A stretch of DNA of 64,000 nt. It comes from Pyropia yezoensis (Eukaryota > Rhodophyta > Bangiophyceae > Bangiales > Bangiaceae). The position numbers were made by a program, and so were the translations under genes. The DNA lies in contig CM020619.1 of assembly GCA_009829735.1 (NCBI GenBank), positions 28,732,063 through 28,796,062 of the forward strand, written 5' to 3'. Below the pieces are notes generated by a model, which worked only from the letters and a program-made list of their open reading frames with translations, was not told the origin of the DNA and ran no database searches. This document shows positions 1 through 11,350 of this stretch, piece by piece. Numbering within the stretch: position 1 is the stretch's first letter; every line of letters begins with the position of its first letter.

Positions 1-112
1 TGTCGCGACGGGGCGCAAAGCCCCACCGACGGGTAAACAGTCACGCGACCCACTTACATTCGGTAACCCGAATGCAACTCGACCGAGGACGGGCCGAATC
101 TAAGGGGGGATA
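1..112 (+). repeat. End of Element 1 internal region (array unit 0)
   Basis: This stretch matches 3870-3984 and about 14746-14862, which lie just before the 3'-type LTRs C and E. It ends in a purine tract (about 101-110) followed by TA and the LTR start. It is therefore the tail of an Element 1 copy whose body lies left of the window. Confidence 0.85.
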
Positions 113-473
113 TGTAGCAATATGGTTGTCCGTATTGTGACCCTAATATTAGGGGGGCTACTTCTAATCCTTAACTTCAATTTGAGAGTCCGAGCTGGTC
201 ACGGTATCTATAAGTTACGTATGACCAGAGGGACTTGCATCTTGGGGTGGAGGGTAGTTAGTAGTGTCTCCGAGGGTTTATAACGTGGGGGCCGGCGGCG
301 AATCCACCGCCGGCCAAGGTAGAACAACAAACCCCTCCCATTTGGGCTCCATCTTGGTCCCGTGGCTTGCGCTCCAAGGACAGCAACCTTGGCCTCCCGG
401 TGACGTTGGTGCCGATCCCCCTTGGTGAGTGTTCCCTGAGAGTGGACGTGCGACGGATCCCTATTGTGCTACA
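113..473 (+). repeat. LTR A of Element 1 (3'-type)
   Basis: The 361-bp LTR starts TGTAGCAATATGG and ends CTATTGTGCTACA, so the ends form a TGTAGCA/TGCTACA inverted repeat. It is nearly identical to LTRs C and E. It shares with them the GGCGGCG and GATCCCT variants that separate this class from LTRs D and F. It follows a polypurine tract, as a 3' LTR should. A TATA-like TTTATAA lies at 277-283. Confidence 0.92.
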
Positions 474-532
474 CCCACGCTGGGGAGGCCACCCGTATAC
501 CCACGATCCGAGTCCCCTCAACTCGAGGCGGG
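474..532. repeat. Inter-LTR spacer, copy 1
   Basis: This 59-bp non-LTR sequence lies between LTR A and LTR B. It starts CCCACGCTGGGG and ends CTCGAGGCGGG. Nearly the same spacer recurs at 4347-4406 and 15225-15284, so it was copied with the array unit. It is probably Element 2 target DNA trapped between two Element 1 insertions. Confidence 0.85.
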
Positions 533-628
533 TGTAGCAATATGGTTGTCCGTATTGTGACCCTAATATCAGGGGGCTACTTCTAATCCTTAACTTCAAT
601 TTGAGAGTCCGAGCTGGTCACGGTATCT
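533..628 (+). repeat. LTR B of Element 1, cut by assembly gap
   Basis: These are the first 96 bp of an LTR starting TGTAGCAATATGG. It carries TATCAGGGG, shared with LTRs D and F rather than A, C and E. The rest lies in the N gap. By comparison with 4407 onward it should be the 5' LTR of array unit 1. Confidence 0.88.
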
Positions 629-1128
629 NNNNNNNNNNNNNNNNNNNNNNNNNNNNNNNNNNNNNNNNNNNNNNNNNNNNNNNNNNNNNNNNNNNNNNNN
701 NNNNNNNNNNNNNNNNNNNNNNNNNNNNNNNNNNNNNNNNNNNNNNNNNNNNNNNNNNNNNNNNNNNNNNNNNNNNNNNNNNNNNNNNNNNNNNNNNNNN
801 NNNNNNNNNNNNNNNNNNNNNNNNNNNNNNNNNNNNNNNNNNNNNNNNNNNNNNNNNNNNNNNNNNNNNNNNNNNNNNNNNNNNNNNNNNNNNNNNNNNN
901 NNNNNNNNNNNNNNNNNNNNNNNNNNNNNNNNNNNNNNNNNNNNNNNNNNNNNNNNNNNNNNNNNNNNNNNNNNNNNNNNNNNNNNNNNNNNNNNNNNNN
1001 NNNNNNNNNNNNNNNNNNNNNNNNNNNNNNNNNNNNNNNNNNNNNNNNNNNNNNNNNNNNNNNNNNNNNNNNNNNNNNNNNNNNNNNNNNNNNNNNNNNN
1101 NNNNNNNNNNNNNNNNNNNNNNNNNNNN
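629..1128. other. Assembly gap (exactly 500 N)
   Basis: Exactly 500 N is typical of a placeholder for unknown size. The left edge matches about 4503 and the right edge about 11922 of the complete unit. If array unit 1 is full length, about 7.4-7.5 kb is missing here (the rest of LTR B, gag, pol and the end of the aORF). Open frames drawn through the N run mean nothing. Confidence 0.97.
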
Positions 1129-3400
1129 TCACCCGAGTTACCTCGGTGCATAGCTGGACGAGGGTGCTGCGGCCAGCCTCCACGTCCTCCAGAGCTTTCT
1201 GGAGGCGGTCAAGCACGCCACCGAAGCAACGCGCTGACCCAACTAGCGCGGCACCTGGGGGGATATCCCCCAGCTAACAGAGAGACCCTCCCGCATTGCG
1301 CGGGTAACAAGGGCGTCAACGCCCTCATACCAGAGACGGGGACCCCCGTCTTGTATGACAGGGGCGGGAGCGGACACTGGCGCAGCCAGAGGAGCCAGAG
1401 GAGCCGACACGGCTACCACAGGAGCCGGTGGCACCTGATACGAGGCTCGGTAGGACCCTACCGAAGGGCTCCACCGTAACCCCGGCGGGGCTCCGCCCGA
1501 CGACGGGACACCTCACGCTCCCCCCCGCAGAGCCCCACTCTCGGGGACGACGGCCAACCGCCGCCGGTATCGGGTTACCGAACCACGGGGCAAGGACCTG
1601 AAGAGGGTCATGGATAACCATGGGAATACCCAGGTCAGCAACAGCCTCGGTGGACGCCCACCCATGGCAACTAGGCTCACCCGGCTGAGTACGCCGGATA
1701 CGCAACGAGTGACGAGGCAAGGGGGTAGCCCCAGCCTGCGGGTCCCGGTACGGGGGAAGGGCCAACACCCCAGCCCAGTTCACGGCATCGTGAACAGCCA
1801 GCAGGGCCTCGAACTCCCGGGCCAACCCGGTCTTGGCAGCTATCAGGTCCACGCCCAACTGCGCGATGTGCCGACGGACACCCGTCGGAAGATGAAACAG
1901 ACGACCCTGCCGGCGGACGGACAGCAAGAAGGAGGACGCCTGCCCGAGGGTAACCTCAAGGGTGAAGGTACCTTGCAACGGGTGGACCGGCCGGGAGGCC
2001 AACACACTCCCGAAGTATCGGAGACAGGAGCCGGTGTCAAACCGGAAAGCAGGGGGGTTCCCACCCCTCTGCCACAGAGGCGGGCGCACGGGAGTGTATA
2101 CCGGCGCACGACCGTTGCCGGTCTGCAACGCACACGTTATATCGGTGCGGAACGCATCCGCCATGACACCATGGTTACGTCGCCAGCTCGACGCCGACTT
2201 CAAACCCCGCCATAGGCGGGTAGGGAGCAGCCAACGACAGATACGGGGGTACCCCCGGGTAGTAGTCAAAGTCGGGATACCGACCGGTATCGCCCACCGT
2301 CTCCCCAACGCAACCGGCTCCGCCGCCGCCGCAATCCCCCGAGCACTAGCCGGGTAGTCAACCTCCCGCGGCAACGCGGGAGCAATCAGGTCGCATACCC
2401 CGAAGGCGGGGTCGAGGTAGACCTCACCTCGTCCCACCCGAGTACGCCAGAGCTGCGCATGCCGGTCGTCCGGCTGACTCAGGATCCAATGGTGTTCCAC
2501 CCGGACCGCGTTCGGCTGGTTGACCAGCCGCACCAGCTCCCGCTCCCAACTCGGGTCCACCTTGACGCGCCGGGAGGACTCTCCACGGGGATGGGGCAGG
2601 TGGAAGTCCACCCGCATCCGCCCATCGGACTCCATTGACTATTGCACAGTCAGGCCTCGAACCCGAGCCACCAAGTCGAACATCGACATGGCGGGTTGAC
2701 CCGCCGCCACGGCGACGCCGCCACCCAACGGGGCAACCCGGGCAGGACCAGGAAGAATAGGGGGCGCCAGGGGATGCCCCACCGGAAGAGGGGCCGGCGC
2801 CGGAGTCGCACGCGGCCGAGCAGGAAGAAGAAGGGCGGGCGCCCGCCCGGAGTAACTACCGGAGTCCACTGCCATCGGTGTAGACCCACCTTGACCGCCA
2901 GACGCCCGCGGCACCGCGGGCAGAGCAACGCCGCCACCCGAGCCCGACGGGGGCACCTCGGGGGCAGCAGGGGTAGACCCGCCACCCGCCGCCGCGGATG
3001 AACCACCCGGGCGGGCACCCGCGCCGTCTTGACCCGCCGTCCCGGTCGGGGTGCCACCATAACCGCCCGACACGCCGGCGACGCCGTCTTGAGGTTGAGC
3101 CGCGCCGGCACCGGCGACAGAAGCCATCCGGGCCGCCGGAGGAGTAGGGGTAGACGCAGCAGCTACCCGCGGTTGCCCGCCACCCGACGGAGCCGTCGTG
3201 CCGCTGCACACGGACGACAAACCGCCCGGAGCACCGTCCGGGGCCACACGAACGGTCACCCGGTCGTCCTCGTCCTCCGACGAGCTCGCTAGGAAGCACT
3301 CGGCGGCGGTGGCGGAGACGGGAACGTCGTCCACCATCACCTCTTCCCCCTCTTCAGGCAGGAGGTCGTCCTCGCCCCTGGGTACCTGGGGGTCGGACAT
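1129..3400 (-). pseudogene. Antisense ORF (aORF) of array unit 1, broken copy
   Basis: This is the partial counterpart of the intact aORF at 14277-11830. The start MSDPQV at 3400 matches MSYPQV of the intact copy. The N-terminal 254 codons stay open despite many substitutions and indels against the intact copy. A TAG at 2641-2639 replaces a Glu codon just before MESDGRMRVDF. Downstream, the frame shifts and recovers around 2220-2330 and shifts again near 1540. The C-terminal part runs into the N gap. Outside the N-terminal module the nucleotide match to 11923-13436 is very high. Product unknown. The copy is non-functional as read unless the assembly is wrong at several places. Confidence 0.8.
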
Positions 3401-3984
3401 GGTGCAACCGGGGTGGCAGGGGCGCCCCTTGCAGAAAAGCCGAGGCCGGCTCGACCCGGTACAGAGAACGCTCGCACGGACGAGCCATGGAAGCGCGGGC
3501 ACCCGCGCTTATGACCACACAGCTGGGCACGAGCGATACGGCAGCGCGGGACGACCCGCGCCAGCCGAGCTACGGGGGCGCTCCACCCAGGCACCTGGAC
3601 CGGAGCCACGCCCCCCCACACGGGGTAAGCAAGGGGGGTCACCCCCAACCGCCCCGCGCAACGCGGGCAGTTCCCGCCCCCACTCAATCGTCCACACGAG
3701 AGGGGCCCCCCTACCACCAGGCACCTGGTGGCGGATCTGCTTGCACCACCCCTCGGAAAGGGGGGTCGTGAACAGAACCCGCATCGGGAATTTAACGGTC
3801 CGGAAAACGGATCGTGTGTGTACCACACAAAGGGGGGCACCCCCCTCAGACAACCTCGAAAAGGGGTGTCTGTCGCGACGGGGCGCAAAGCCCCACCCGA
3901 CGGGTAAACAGTCACGCGACCCACTTACATTCGGTAACCCGAATGCAACTCGACCCGAGGACGGGCCGAATCTAAGGGGGGATA
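3401..3984 (+). other. Non-coding tail of Element 1, unit 1, with PPT
   Basis: This lies between the aORF start and LTR C and holds no convincing gene. It is nearly tiled with short inverted repeats, for example GCGCGGGCACCCGCGC, CCACCAGGCACCTGGTGG and GGGGCGCAAAGCCCC. It ends in a purine tract (3974-3982) plus TA directly before the LTR, the expected plus-strand primer. It matches 14278-14862. Confidence 0.7.
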
Positions 3985-4346
3985 TGTAGCAATATGGTTG
4001 TCCGTATTGTGACCCTAATATTAGGGGGGCTACTTCTAATCCTTGGCTTTCAAGTTGATAGTCCGTACTGGTCACGGTATCTATAAGTTACGTATGACCA
4101 GAGGACTTGCATCTTGGGGTGGAGGGTAGTTAGTAGTGTCTCCGAGGGTTTATAACGTGGGGGCCGGCGGCGAATCCACCGCCGGCCAAGGTAGAACAAC
4201 AAACCCCTCCCATTTGGGCTCCCATCTTGGTCCCGTGGCTTGCGCTCCAAGGACAGCAACCTTGGCCTCCCGGTGACGTTGGTGCCGATCCCCCTTGGTG
4301 AGTGTTCCCTGAGAGTGGACGTGCGACGGATCCCTATTGTGCTACA
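3985..4346 (+). repeat. LTR C of Element 1 (3'-type, unit 1)
   Basis: 362-bp LTR with the standard TGTAGCA/TGCTACA ends, preceded by a purine tract. It is of the A/C/E class. A block at about 4044-4069 carries a cluster of substitutions not seen in any other LTR copy. The remainder is close to identical. Confidence 0.92.
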
Positions 4347-4406
4347 CCCACGCTGGGGAGGCCACCCGTATACCCACGATCCGAGTCCCCCTCAACTCGA
4401 GGCGGG
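4347..4406. repeat. Inter-LTR spacer, copy 2
   Basis: 60-bp spacer between LTR C and LTR D, matching 474-532 and 15225-15284. It ends in GCGGG directly before LTR D. GCGGG also follows LTR F at the right end of the array. Confidence 0.85.
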
Positions 4407-4768
4407 TGTAGCAATATGGTTGTCCGTATTGTGACCCTAATATCAGGGGGGCTACTTCTAATCCTTAACTTCAATTTGAGAGTCCGAGCTGGTCACGGTA
4501 TCTATAAGTTACGTATGACCAGAGGGACTTGCATCTTGGGGTGGAGGGTAGTTAGTAGTGTCTCCGAGGGTTTATAACGAGGGGGCCGGTGGCGAATCCA
4601 CCGCCGGCCAAGGTAGAACAACAAACCCCTCCCATTTGGGCTCCCATCTTGGTCCCGTGGCTTGCGCTCCAAGGACAGCAACCTTGGCCTCCCGGTGACG
4701 TTGGTGCCGATCCCCCTTGGTGAGTGTTCCCTGAGAGTGGACGTGCGACGGATTCCTATTGTGCTACA
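4407..4768 (+). repeat. LTR D of Element 1 (5' LTR of the complete unit)
   Basis: 362-bp LTR, TGTAGCA...TGCTACA, with a PBS starting 2 bp after its end. By eye it differs from LTR F at one position (AACGAGG versus AACGTGG), but from its own 3' partner LTR E at about four. That is the wrong way round for a simple element and fits array duplication. Confidence 0.93.
4571..4577 (+). promoter_or_regulatory. TATA-like box in LTR D
   Basis: TTTATAA lies 164 bp into the LTR and is present in every complete Element 1 LTR. It is the likely core promoter for the retroviral transcript. Inferred from sequence and position only. Confidence 0.45.
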
Positions 4769-4769
4769 T

Positions 4770-4787
4770 TGGTGGAGCAGCAGGGGA
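4770..4787 (+). promoter_or_regulatory. Primer binding site (PBS), Element 1
   Basis: TGGTGGAGCAGCAGGGGA begins 2 bp after the LTR. TGG at the start pairs with the CCA end of a tRNA. Element 2 has nearly the same 18-mer in the same place, which supports the assignment. The tRNA species was not identified. Confidence 0.8.
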
Positions 4788-4993
4788 CGGGTTTCCGTCA
4801 CCCTTGTGGTGACGCCGTCTTCGGCCCTGGCACACGGATAGGGATCCGGTCCTTTTCTTGTACTCGTGGTGTTGCGACCTGATCGATTGTGTTGAGCTCT
4901 TACCTGTGACTGTGATCTACTGTTACTCTCCCCAATCTACCCCCTCGCTCTCTTATTCGTGGTGATCGTTGCGTCGGTGGACTGATTGTGACT

Positions 4994-7176
4994 ATGTCTA
5001 CCCAAGAGACGGGGAACGTTCAAGATGACGGATCGGCGTCGACGCCGACTCCGGAGGTGACTACGGGAACCGGGATCGGTAACCCGATCGATAACATTGA
5101 GACGCCAATGCTTTCCGGTGCCGGATCGACGTTTGGCACGGCTCGGACGGCAGGAGGCGGGGGCCCGCCTCAACTGTCGTCGACCGACCTCACTCCGCCG
5201 CCTCCTTCACCAGGGGATTCCCTGATGGCATCATTGGCCCGCATCGAGGCCCGGTTTTCCGGGCTCGACGCCCGTCAAGATCGGACGGAGGACGCAATGG
5301 CAGTGTTGATGTCAACACGGCACACGACGGGACCCCGTCGTGTTCCTCCCACACCGGTACGGTTCGAACCGGCCGGACTACTTTCGGAGTCCACCAGGGT
5401 CAACCCCGGTGTTGCTACTCCTGGACAACCCCCGGACACAATGGGATATGGGTCCGACTCGTCGGCAGAGTTGGAACGGAGTCACACGGAGCGATACGCT
5501 CGGAGCACCCGAAGCGGACTCCGCGGACACGACCCGGCGGATACGTACGCCGGGGGAGAGTCGGTTATTGGGGGAGGGGGTACCCTCTCGCAGTACCCCA
5601 CGACGAAGGAGCCCTGGCAACTCGGGTTCCCGAGGTGCCGACGCCTGAAGTACCATCTTCAGTGGTGGAAGCTATGACCGCGCAGGTAACTGCGAGCCTA
5701 CTGAAGCGGATGGAGTCCGATGAGTTCGCTCATCAACTGGCTAAGCGACTGGATATCCAGGACGCTGACACGGAGATCGTCAACGAGGTCTTCCGGTCGG
5801 TCCTTACTCCGGAACGTTATCGTTTGGAGGACCGCTCTACCACCGTATCGGAATCGATGCGTAATACGTCGCATCGGGCGATCCGCTCTATGCAGACCCT
5901 TATGAAGGGAGTCCCTATGTTCGGGGGGCCGAACGGACGCCCGTTGGCAGTCATCGGCTTCTTGACTAGCTTCAAGGCAGCCGCAGACAAGGCGCTCGTT
6001 AACGAGGGGCTGGCCCTGGAGATCCTCCCGTTCTTTGTTGATGAACGGGTGCGAGGCATTCTTCGCCAGGCATCCCCGATGCCGGGAATGAGGGTCGCGG
6101 CCACCCCCATGGATTACCGTGGGATATTGAAGGAGCTGCTGAGCAGCTACCTCAGTGAGAACAAGTGCGAGGACCACTATCGGGCCCTTCGCACTGCCAC
6201 CGCCCAGTCCTGGGAGGATGAGGACATGTTTGGACGCCGGATCCAAAAGCTCGACTACGAGCTGGGGAAGCTCCTCGGAGAAGGGGAGCTACGGGCCATC
6301 CTGTTCGCAGGAGTACCCAACTACGTGCGGATATCCGCACGGGGCGCCAACACGGCACGGACGAACTTCAGTCGACTGATGCATATGTGCAAGTCCCTAG
6401 GGGACGCCTACCGGGTTCTACACCCGGAGTGTGCCTTGGCCCCGAAGCCCAAGGGTGAGGGAGGCAAGCCCAGTCTTACCCCGGTACCGAGGCAAGAGAA
6501 GGTGGAACGTAAAGCCGCACCAGTACTGGTGGCGACCGAACATACCCCTATTGGTGAGGATGACCCTCTAGTCGACCAACAGGGCCACCTGTTGCTACCG
6601 GCGACGCCGGTGATTGATGAGCACGGTACGGTAGCGTACATCGCCCCGGCTGGGACCCAGTTCCAGGTCAACGAGGTAGCGGGACGGCGCGTCCCGTATG
6701 TGCGGACGACGGGGTATGCCCCGGTTACGGGTAACCCCCACCAGCCCCTGCCTACATGGGCAGTACGTACGGAGGCACCTCCGCAGATTGCGGGCCGACC
6801 CAACCGGTTGGGGGAGTCCATGTTCCGGTTGACCCAAGGACCCAAGGCCTACCAGGGAGCAGGCACTCGGGCGCCCGAGGGAGGCAACCGCAGCTACGGG
6901 GCTACCCCGATGCGAACTCAAGGAGGGACCGGCACGTCCGGATGTATGTTGTGTGGGAATCCCCAGCACTGGATGTCTTCCTGCCCACTCATCCCCGAGG
7001 AGTCTCGGCGGGCAGCGGCGCAACGCAAGGCATCCACCGGGGGGTATCCCGCCCGAGCACCCGGACCCGCACCGGGTAGGCAGCCAGCTCCAGGTGGAGT
7101 ACTGGCCGTCGAGGGGGCACCTCCTCAGCCGGATGTCCCGGCGGACAGCACCCTACCAAGGGCGGGAAACGAGTAA
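4994..7176 (+). pseudogene. gag: Gag polyprotein, Element 1 (one frameshift)
   Basis: Gag forms the particle and binds the genomic RNA. The ATG at 4994 (MSTQETG...) opens a frame running to about 5640. The rest, from about 5635 to the TAA at 7174-7176, is in another frame. The two overlap, and both stay open across the GGGGGAGGGGG run at 5570-5580, so a single-base indel there is a likely cause. A programmed shift cannot be excluded. The N-terminal 200 residues are Pro/Thr/Gly-rich. The middle (about 5700-6420) is the conserved capsid-like part. A CCHC zinc knuckle, CMLCGNPQHWMSSC, lies near 6950-6985. Gag ends AGNE-stop, exactly as in Element 2, and pol starts 8 bp later. Confidence 0.85.
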
Positions 7177-7184
7177 GAGGAAGG

Positions 7185-10100
7185 ATGACCGGGGGGCGCT
7201 GGGGTTACCCAAGCAAGCCACCCCGGAGTACCGCGGGGAAAGCCCCACGGAGAGCGCGGTTGAGCCGACGCCGCATCAACCCCCGGGTACACCTTCCGGC
7301 CCCGACGACACGGCGTCAGGGGATTGATGACCAACCTCCAAGGTTGGGAGGAGAGGACGGGAAGCCCCGTCACGTTGAACCAGACAAGGGCCCTGTTCAG
7401 GATGCCCGAGCTACACCGGATATCGGTGTAGGACATGTGTTGTTTACCTTGGAGAACTTCAAGGTATCAGCCACACTGGGGGTTGACCCCCAGTCGACAC
7501 GATCGTACTACCCTGTACTGGATACAGGGGCTGGACCCAACCTTATCCGGAAGGATACCCTCCCGGACAAGTGGCTTCCACGAGTCAGAGTGACTCGGGG
7601 ACCCACCATCAAGGACGCGAATGGTCGACTCATTCGTACGACCGCAGCGATGTCGCTGCAGGTTACCATCGGGGATCTCACCACGGAAGTTGACTTCCTG
7701 GTATGTGAAACGCTATCGGTGCCCTGCATACTGGGGTGCACCTTCATCAACGCTCACGTTGATGCAATCCGGCCAGGCCGGAGGACCGTCGAGCTTCAAG
7801 AAGCCGACGGGACGAAGCGAGGACACACGGCTATCGTCAGGGACCTGACGCTACAAGGAAGCCACGTTAACGTGGCTGAGGTGTACGCAAGCGTCGAGCC
7901 GAAGACACTTCGGGTGGCCAAGCGAACTCGCTTTGAGCCGTTGTCAGGGACAGTCCTCCCGGTTAACTGCGACCTCGCAGGCATCTGCAGAGTCCAGTCC
8001 AACTTGCGGACGTACAAGCGCCATGGGTTGACCATGGCCAACGGTCTCATAGACCTCCCAGCAGGAGGGTCGTCCCTCCTAGTGATGGCGAACTACCGCC
8101 GTAAGGCAGTCACCCTCCCGAAGGGAACTATCCTCGGGATTGCCGAACTCTACGAAGGAGATATCCTTACCCCTGATAAGGAAGGTCAAGTGGAACCACT
8201 TGAAGTACTGGCGGTCGCCGAGACCACCGAGCGACAGCAACCCGATGACGGGAAGCCTAACCCATCGGCGGCTCCGGCGGACCTGCCGCCAAAGGACCAA
8301 GAGGCCTTGAAGGCACTGGCCGAGGCTGACCTCGACCACCTTCCCCCTTCGGTAGCCGAAGGGGTACGACGGATGCTAAGAAAGCATGACGTTATGTGGA
8401 CAGGCGGGGCCTTGGGGACCATTGGGGCAACCCAACATCGTATAGACCTGGTACCAGGCGCACGACCCGCCCGCTCACAACCGCACCGAGCGGGACCTAG
8501 GCAACGAGAGATCGTTGATGGAGAAGTGAAGAGGATGAGTGAAGCTAAGGTGATCCGACCTTCGATGTCGGAATGGGGTGCCCCAGTCGTTATTGTGCCG
8601 AAGAAGGATCAAACCCCTCGGTTTTGCATCGATTATCGACGCCTCAACTTGGTTACCAAGAAGGACTCATACCCTTTACCAAGGATGGATGAATGCATCG
8701 ACTTCTGGGGGAGGCTACGGTGTTTACCACCATCGACTGCAATGCCGGATACTGGCAGATCCCGGTGGCGGACGAGGATATCCCCAAGACGGCATTCGTC
8801 TGTCACAGTGGAGTGTACGAGTTCCTAAGGATGCCCTTCGGATTGTCCAACGCCCCCGCTACATTCCAGCGGGCTATCGACATCATACTGTCGGGGGTGA
8901 AGTGGCGTAACTGCCTAGTGTACCTCGATGACGTCATCGTCTTCTCGCGTAACATGGATGACCATGTACAACATGTTGACGAGGTACTCACCCTCTTGAG
9001 GAACGCCGGGGTAACCCTGCGTCTGAAGAAGTGCGCCTTCTTCCAACAGACGGTCGAGTATCTGGGCCACCAGATAACCCCTGGTAAACTAGGGGTACTC
9101 GAAGCCAATACCCGGGCACTCCGGGATGCCCGGTTCCCTAACACCCAGACGCAGCTCAAGAGCTTCCTGGGAATGTGCAATGTATACCGACGGTTCGTCA
9201 AGGACTTCGCTCGGATAGCTAAACCGTTAACGGTTCTTACGAGCAGTACCTTACCCAAGGTACTCCAACCCCCTTCGCCTAGCGAAGAGGAGGCATTCGA
9301 GTCGCTGAAGCGAGCCCTACTAGCCCCCCCCGTCCTTGCGTTACCGCATAGACGGGGTACCTTCGTCATCGATGTCGATGCGTGTGATACACAAGTGGGA
9401 TGCACCCTGTTACAGGGAGAGACGTTGATAGGTACCGACAACGTTACCCCGGACCTACGTCCGGTAGGGTACTTCAGCCGGACACTCAACCCGGCTGAGC
9501 GGAACTATAGTGCCACCGAGCGTGAATGCCTCGGAGTTATATGGGCAGTACAACTGCTCCGTCCATACCTGGAGGGCTCCAGGTTCATCGTGAGGTCCGA
9601 CCACGAACCCCTACGATGGCTCCTCAACCTTGGTGACAAGGATTCCGATAGCCATGGGAGGCTAGCCCGATGGAGGCTGAAGATGGCCGAGCACGACTAC
9701 CGCACGGTGTATAAGGCTGGGTCAACCCACCACCTCGGAGACGCATTGTCTCGACTCGACACCCCGAGCGGAAATACCCGCCCGGTGGACGAGGACATCC
9801 CGGTAGTACCGGTGTGCATGGTGGGTAATGCTACCCAGGGTATGGCTGACCATACCATGGCACACCTTGCGTGCCCATTGACCCTCGCGGACTTCCGCGA
9901 GGCACAGGCCAACGACGATGACTGTAGTAGTCATCGTGCTAACCTCCTGGCTGGTACGGCCGGCATCTTCTCCGAGAACGAAGACGGACTCATATACCGG
10001 CGGGCACCCGCCGATGGACGACATCAAGTCGTGGTTCCCGTGTCCTTACGGCAAGCCGTCATGAAACGAGAACATGCGAACCCTACAGCCGGACACCCGG

Positions 10101-11350
10101 GGGGTTCACGTATGTTCGCAGCAATGCGAAGGTTCTTCTACTGGCCAGCAATGGCCGTCGACGTGGTCGACCACGTAAGGGGATGCCACCCCTGTGCACG
10201 TAACCGCATGAGTCTACATAGGCGGGCGTCTGCCATGAAGCTATTCCCACCTGATGGGCCCAACGAGCAGGTCGCTATCGACATACTCGGGCCACTTCCG
10301 ATAACGGAAGAAGGGAACAGGTACATCCTGGTCATGTCTGACCGCTTCACTAAGCTGTCAAGAGCGGCAGCCATCCCGAATGATACGGCATACAAGATCA
10401 TGAACGCAGTGGTTGACCACTGGATCAGTGCATACGGAGTCATGAAGCAACTCCTCTCCGATAACGGAACAAACCTTACGTCGGCATTCTGCACTAAGGT
10501 CCTGGGCATGTTCGGTATCGAACCACGTCGGGCATCCGACTACCATCCGCAGTCCAACGGACAGGTGGAGCGGTTCAACCGCACCATCGTAAAGATGCTA
10601 CAGTGCTACGTGGCCGAGCACACGAACACTTGGGACAGGCTTCTGTCCGTACTCACCCTGGCATACAATGCCAGGCCACATCGGAGCACAAACATTGCTC
10701 CGCTGGAGTGGGTCATGCCACTAGGCGTCGGTAACTTGACGCTGCCACCCGGCAGGTGCACTCGGTATGATACACCGAAGGGCCGACCCGCCGAACGCAT
10801 CCACCTAGCTTGGTTGGCCAAGCTATCGTGGATGATTCCTAAGCTCAAGGGTGCCCTTGACAGAACACAACTTCGGTATAAGAAGAACTTCGACGCCCGA
10901 CTACGGGTGCGCAACGCAACCCTGGTAACAGGTGACTGGGTCTATATCAGACACCAGAAGCTCCGAGGGAACAAGCTTATGCAACCGGTCAAGGGACCGT
11001 ACCAGATCCTCCACAGAGATGACCACTCTGTTATCTTGCACTCCGATACGGAGATTCAACGCATCAACCTCAATGATGTGACACCTGCTCCGATGCCGGA
11101 ACAGCCTCAGCCGGTACCGGCTGGGTTGCTACATGAAGCTTTTACAACCCACCGGTCAGATGACCCGGTGGGACCGGATGGGATTCCATACCAAGTAGAG
11201 AGCGTGGTCGGACACACCGACCCGGACCTACCAGGACCCTGGTACGTCAAGGTTATGTGGGTCGGATACGACTCACCCACCTGGGAACAGGCGGCAAATA
11301 TACCCCGCCAACTCCTCATGCCGTACATGAGGCGACGACGCCTACTGTAA
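7185..11350 (+). pseudogene. pol: Pol polyprotein with chromodomain, Element 1 (one frameshift in RT)
   Basis: Order along the ORF: aspartic protease (DTGAG, about 7520); RT with FCIDYRRLN (about 8625) and catalytic YLDD (about 8920); RNase H (FVIDVDACD, about 9363); integrase with an HHCC zinc finger (about 10070-10200) and the D,D,E core (DILGPLP, LLSDNG, SNGQVERFN); and a C-terminal chromodomain (VKVMWVGYDSPTWE, about 11245-11290). The frame changes at about 8703-8712, between PRMDECID and [12 protein letters not shown]. Element 2 reads straight through this point, so one base is missing here. The start ATG at 7185 follows the gag stop, so expression probably depends on reinitiation or a shift at the junction. 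The chromodomain is expected to steer integration to marked chromatin. Confidence 0.93.

Noticed and set aside
596-1479. Long ORFs across 596-1479 on both strands
   Set aside because: They run through 500 N and have no sequence support.
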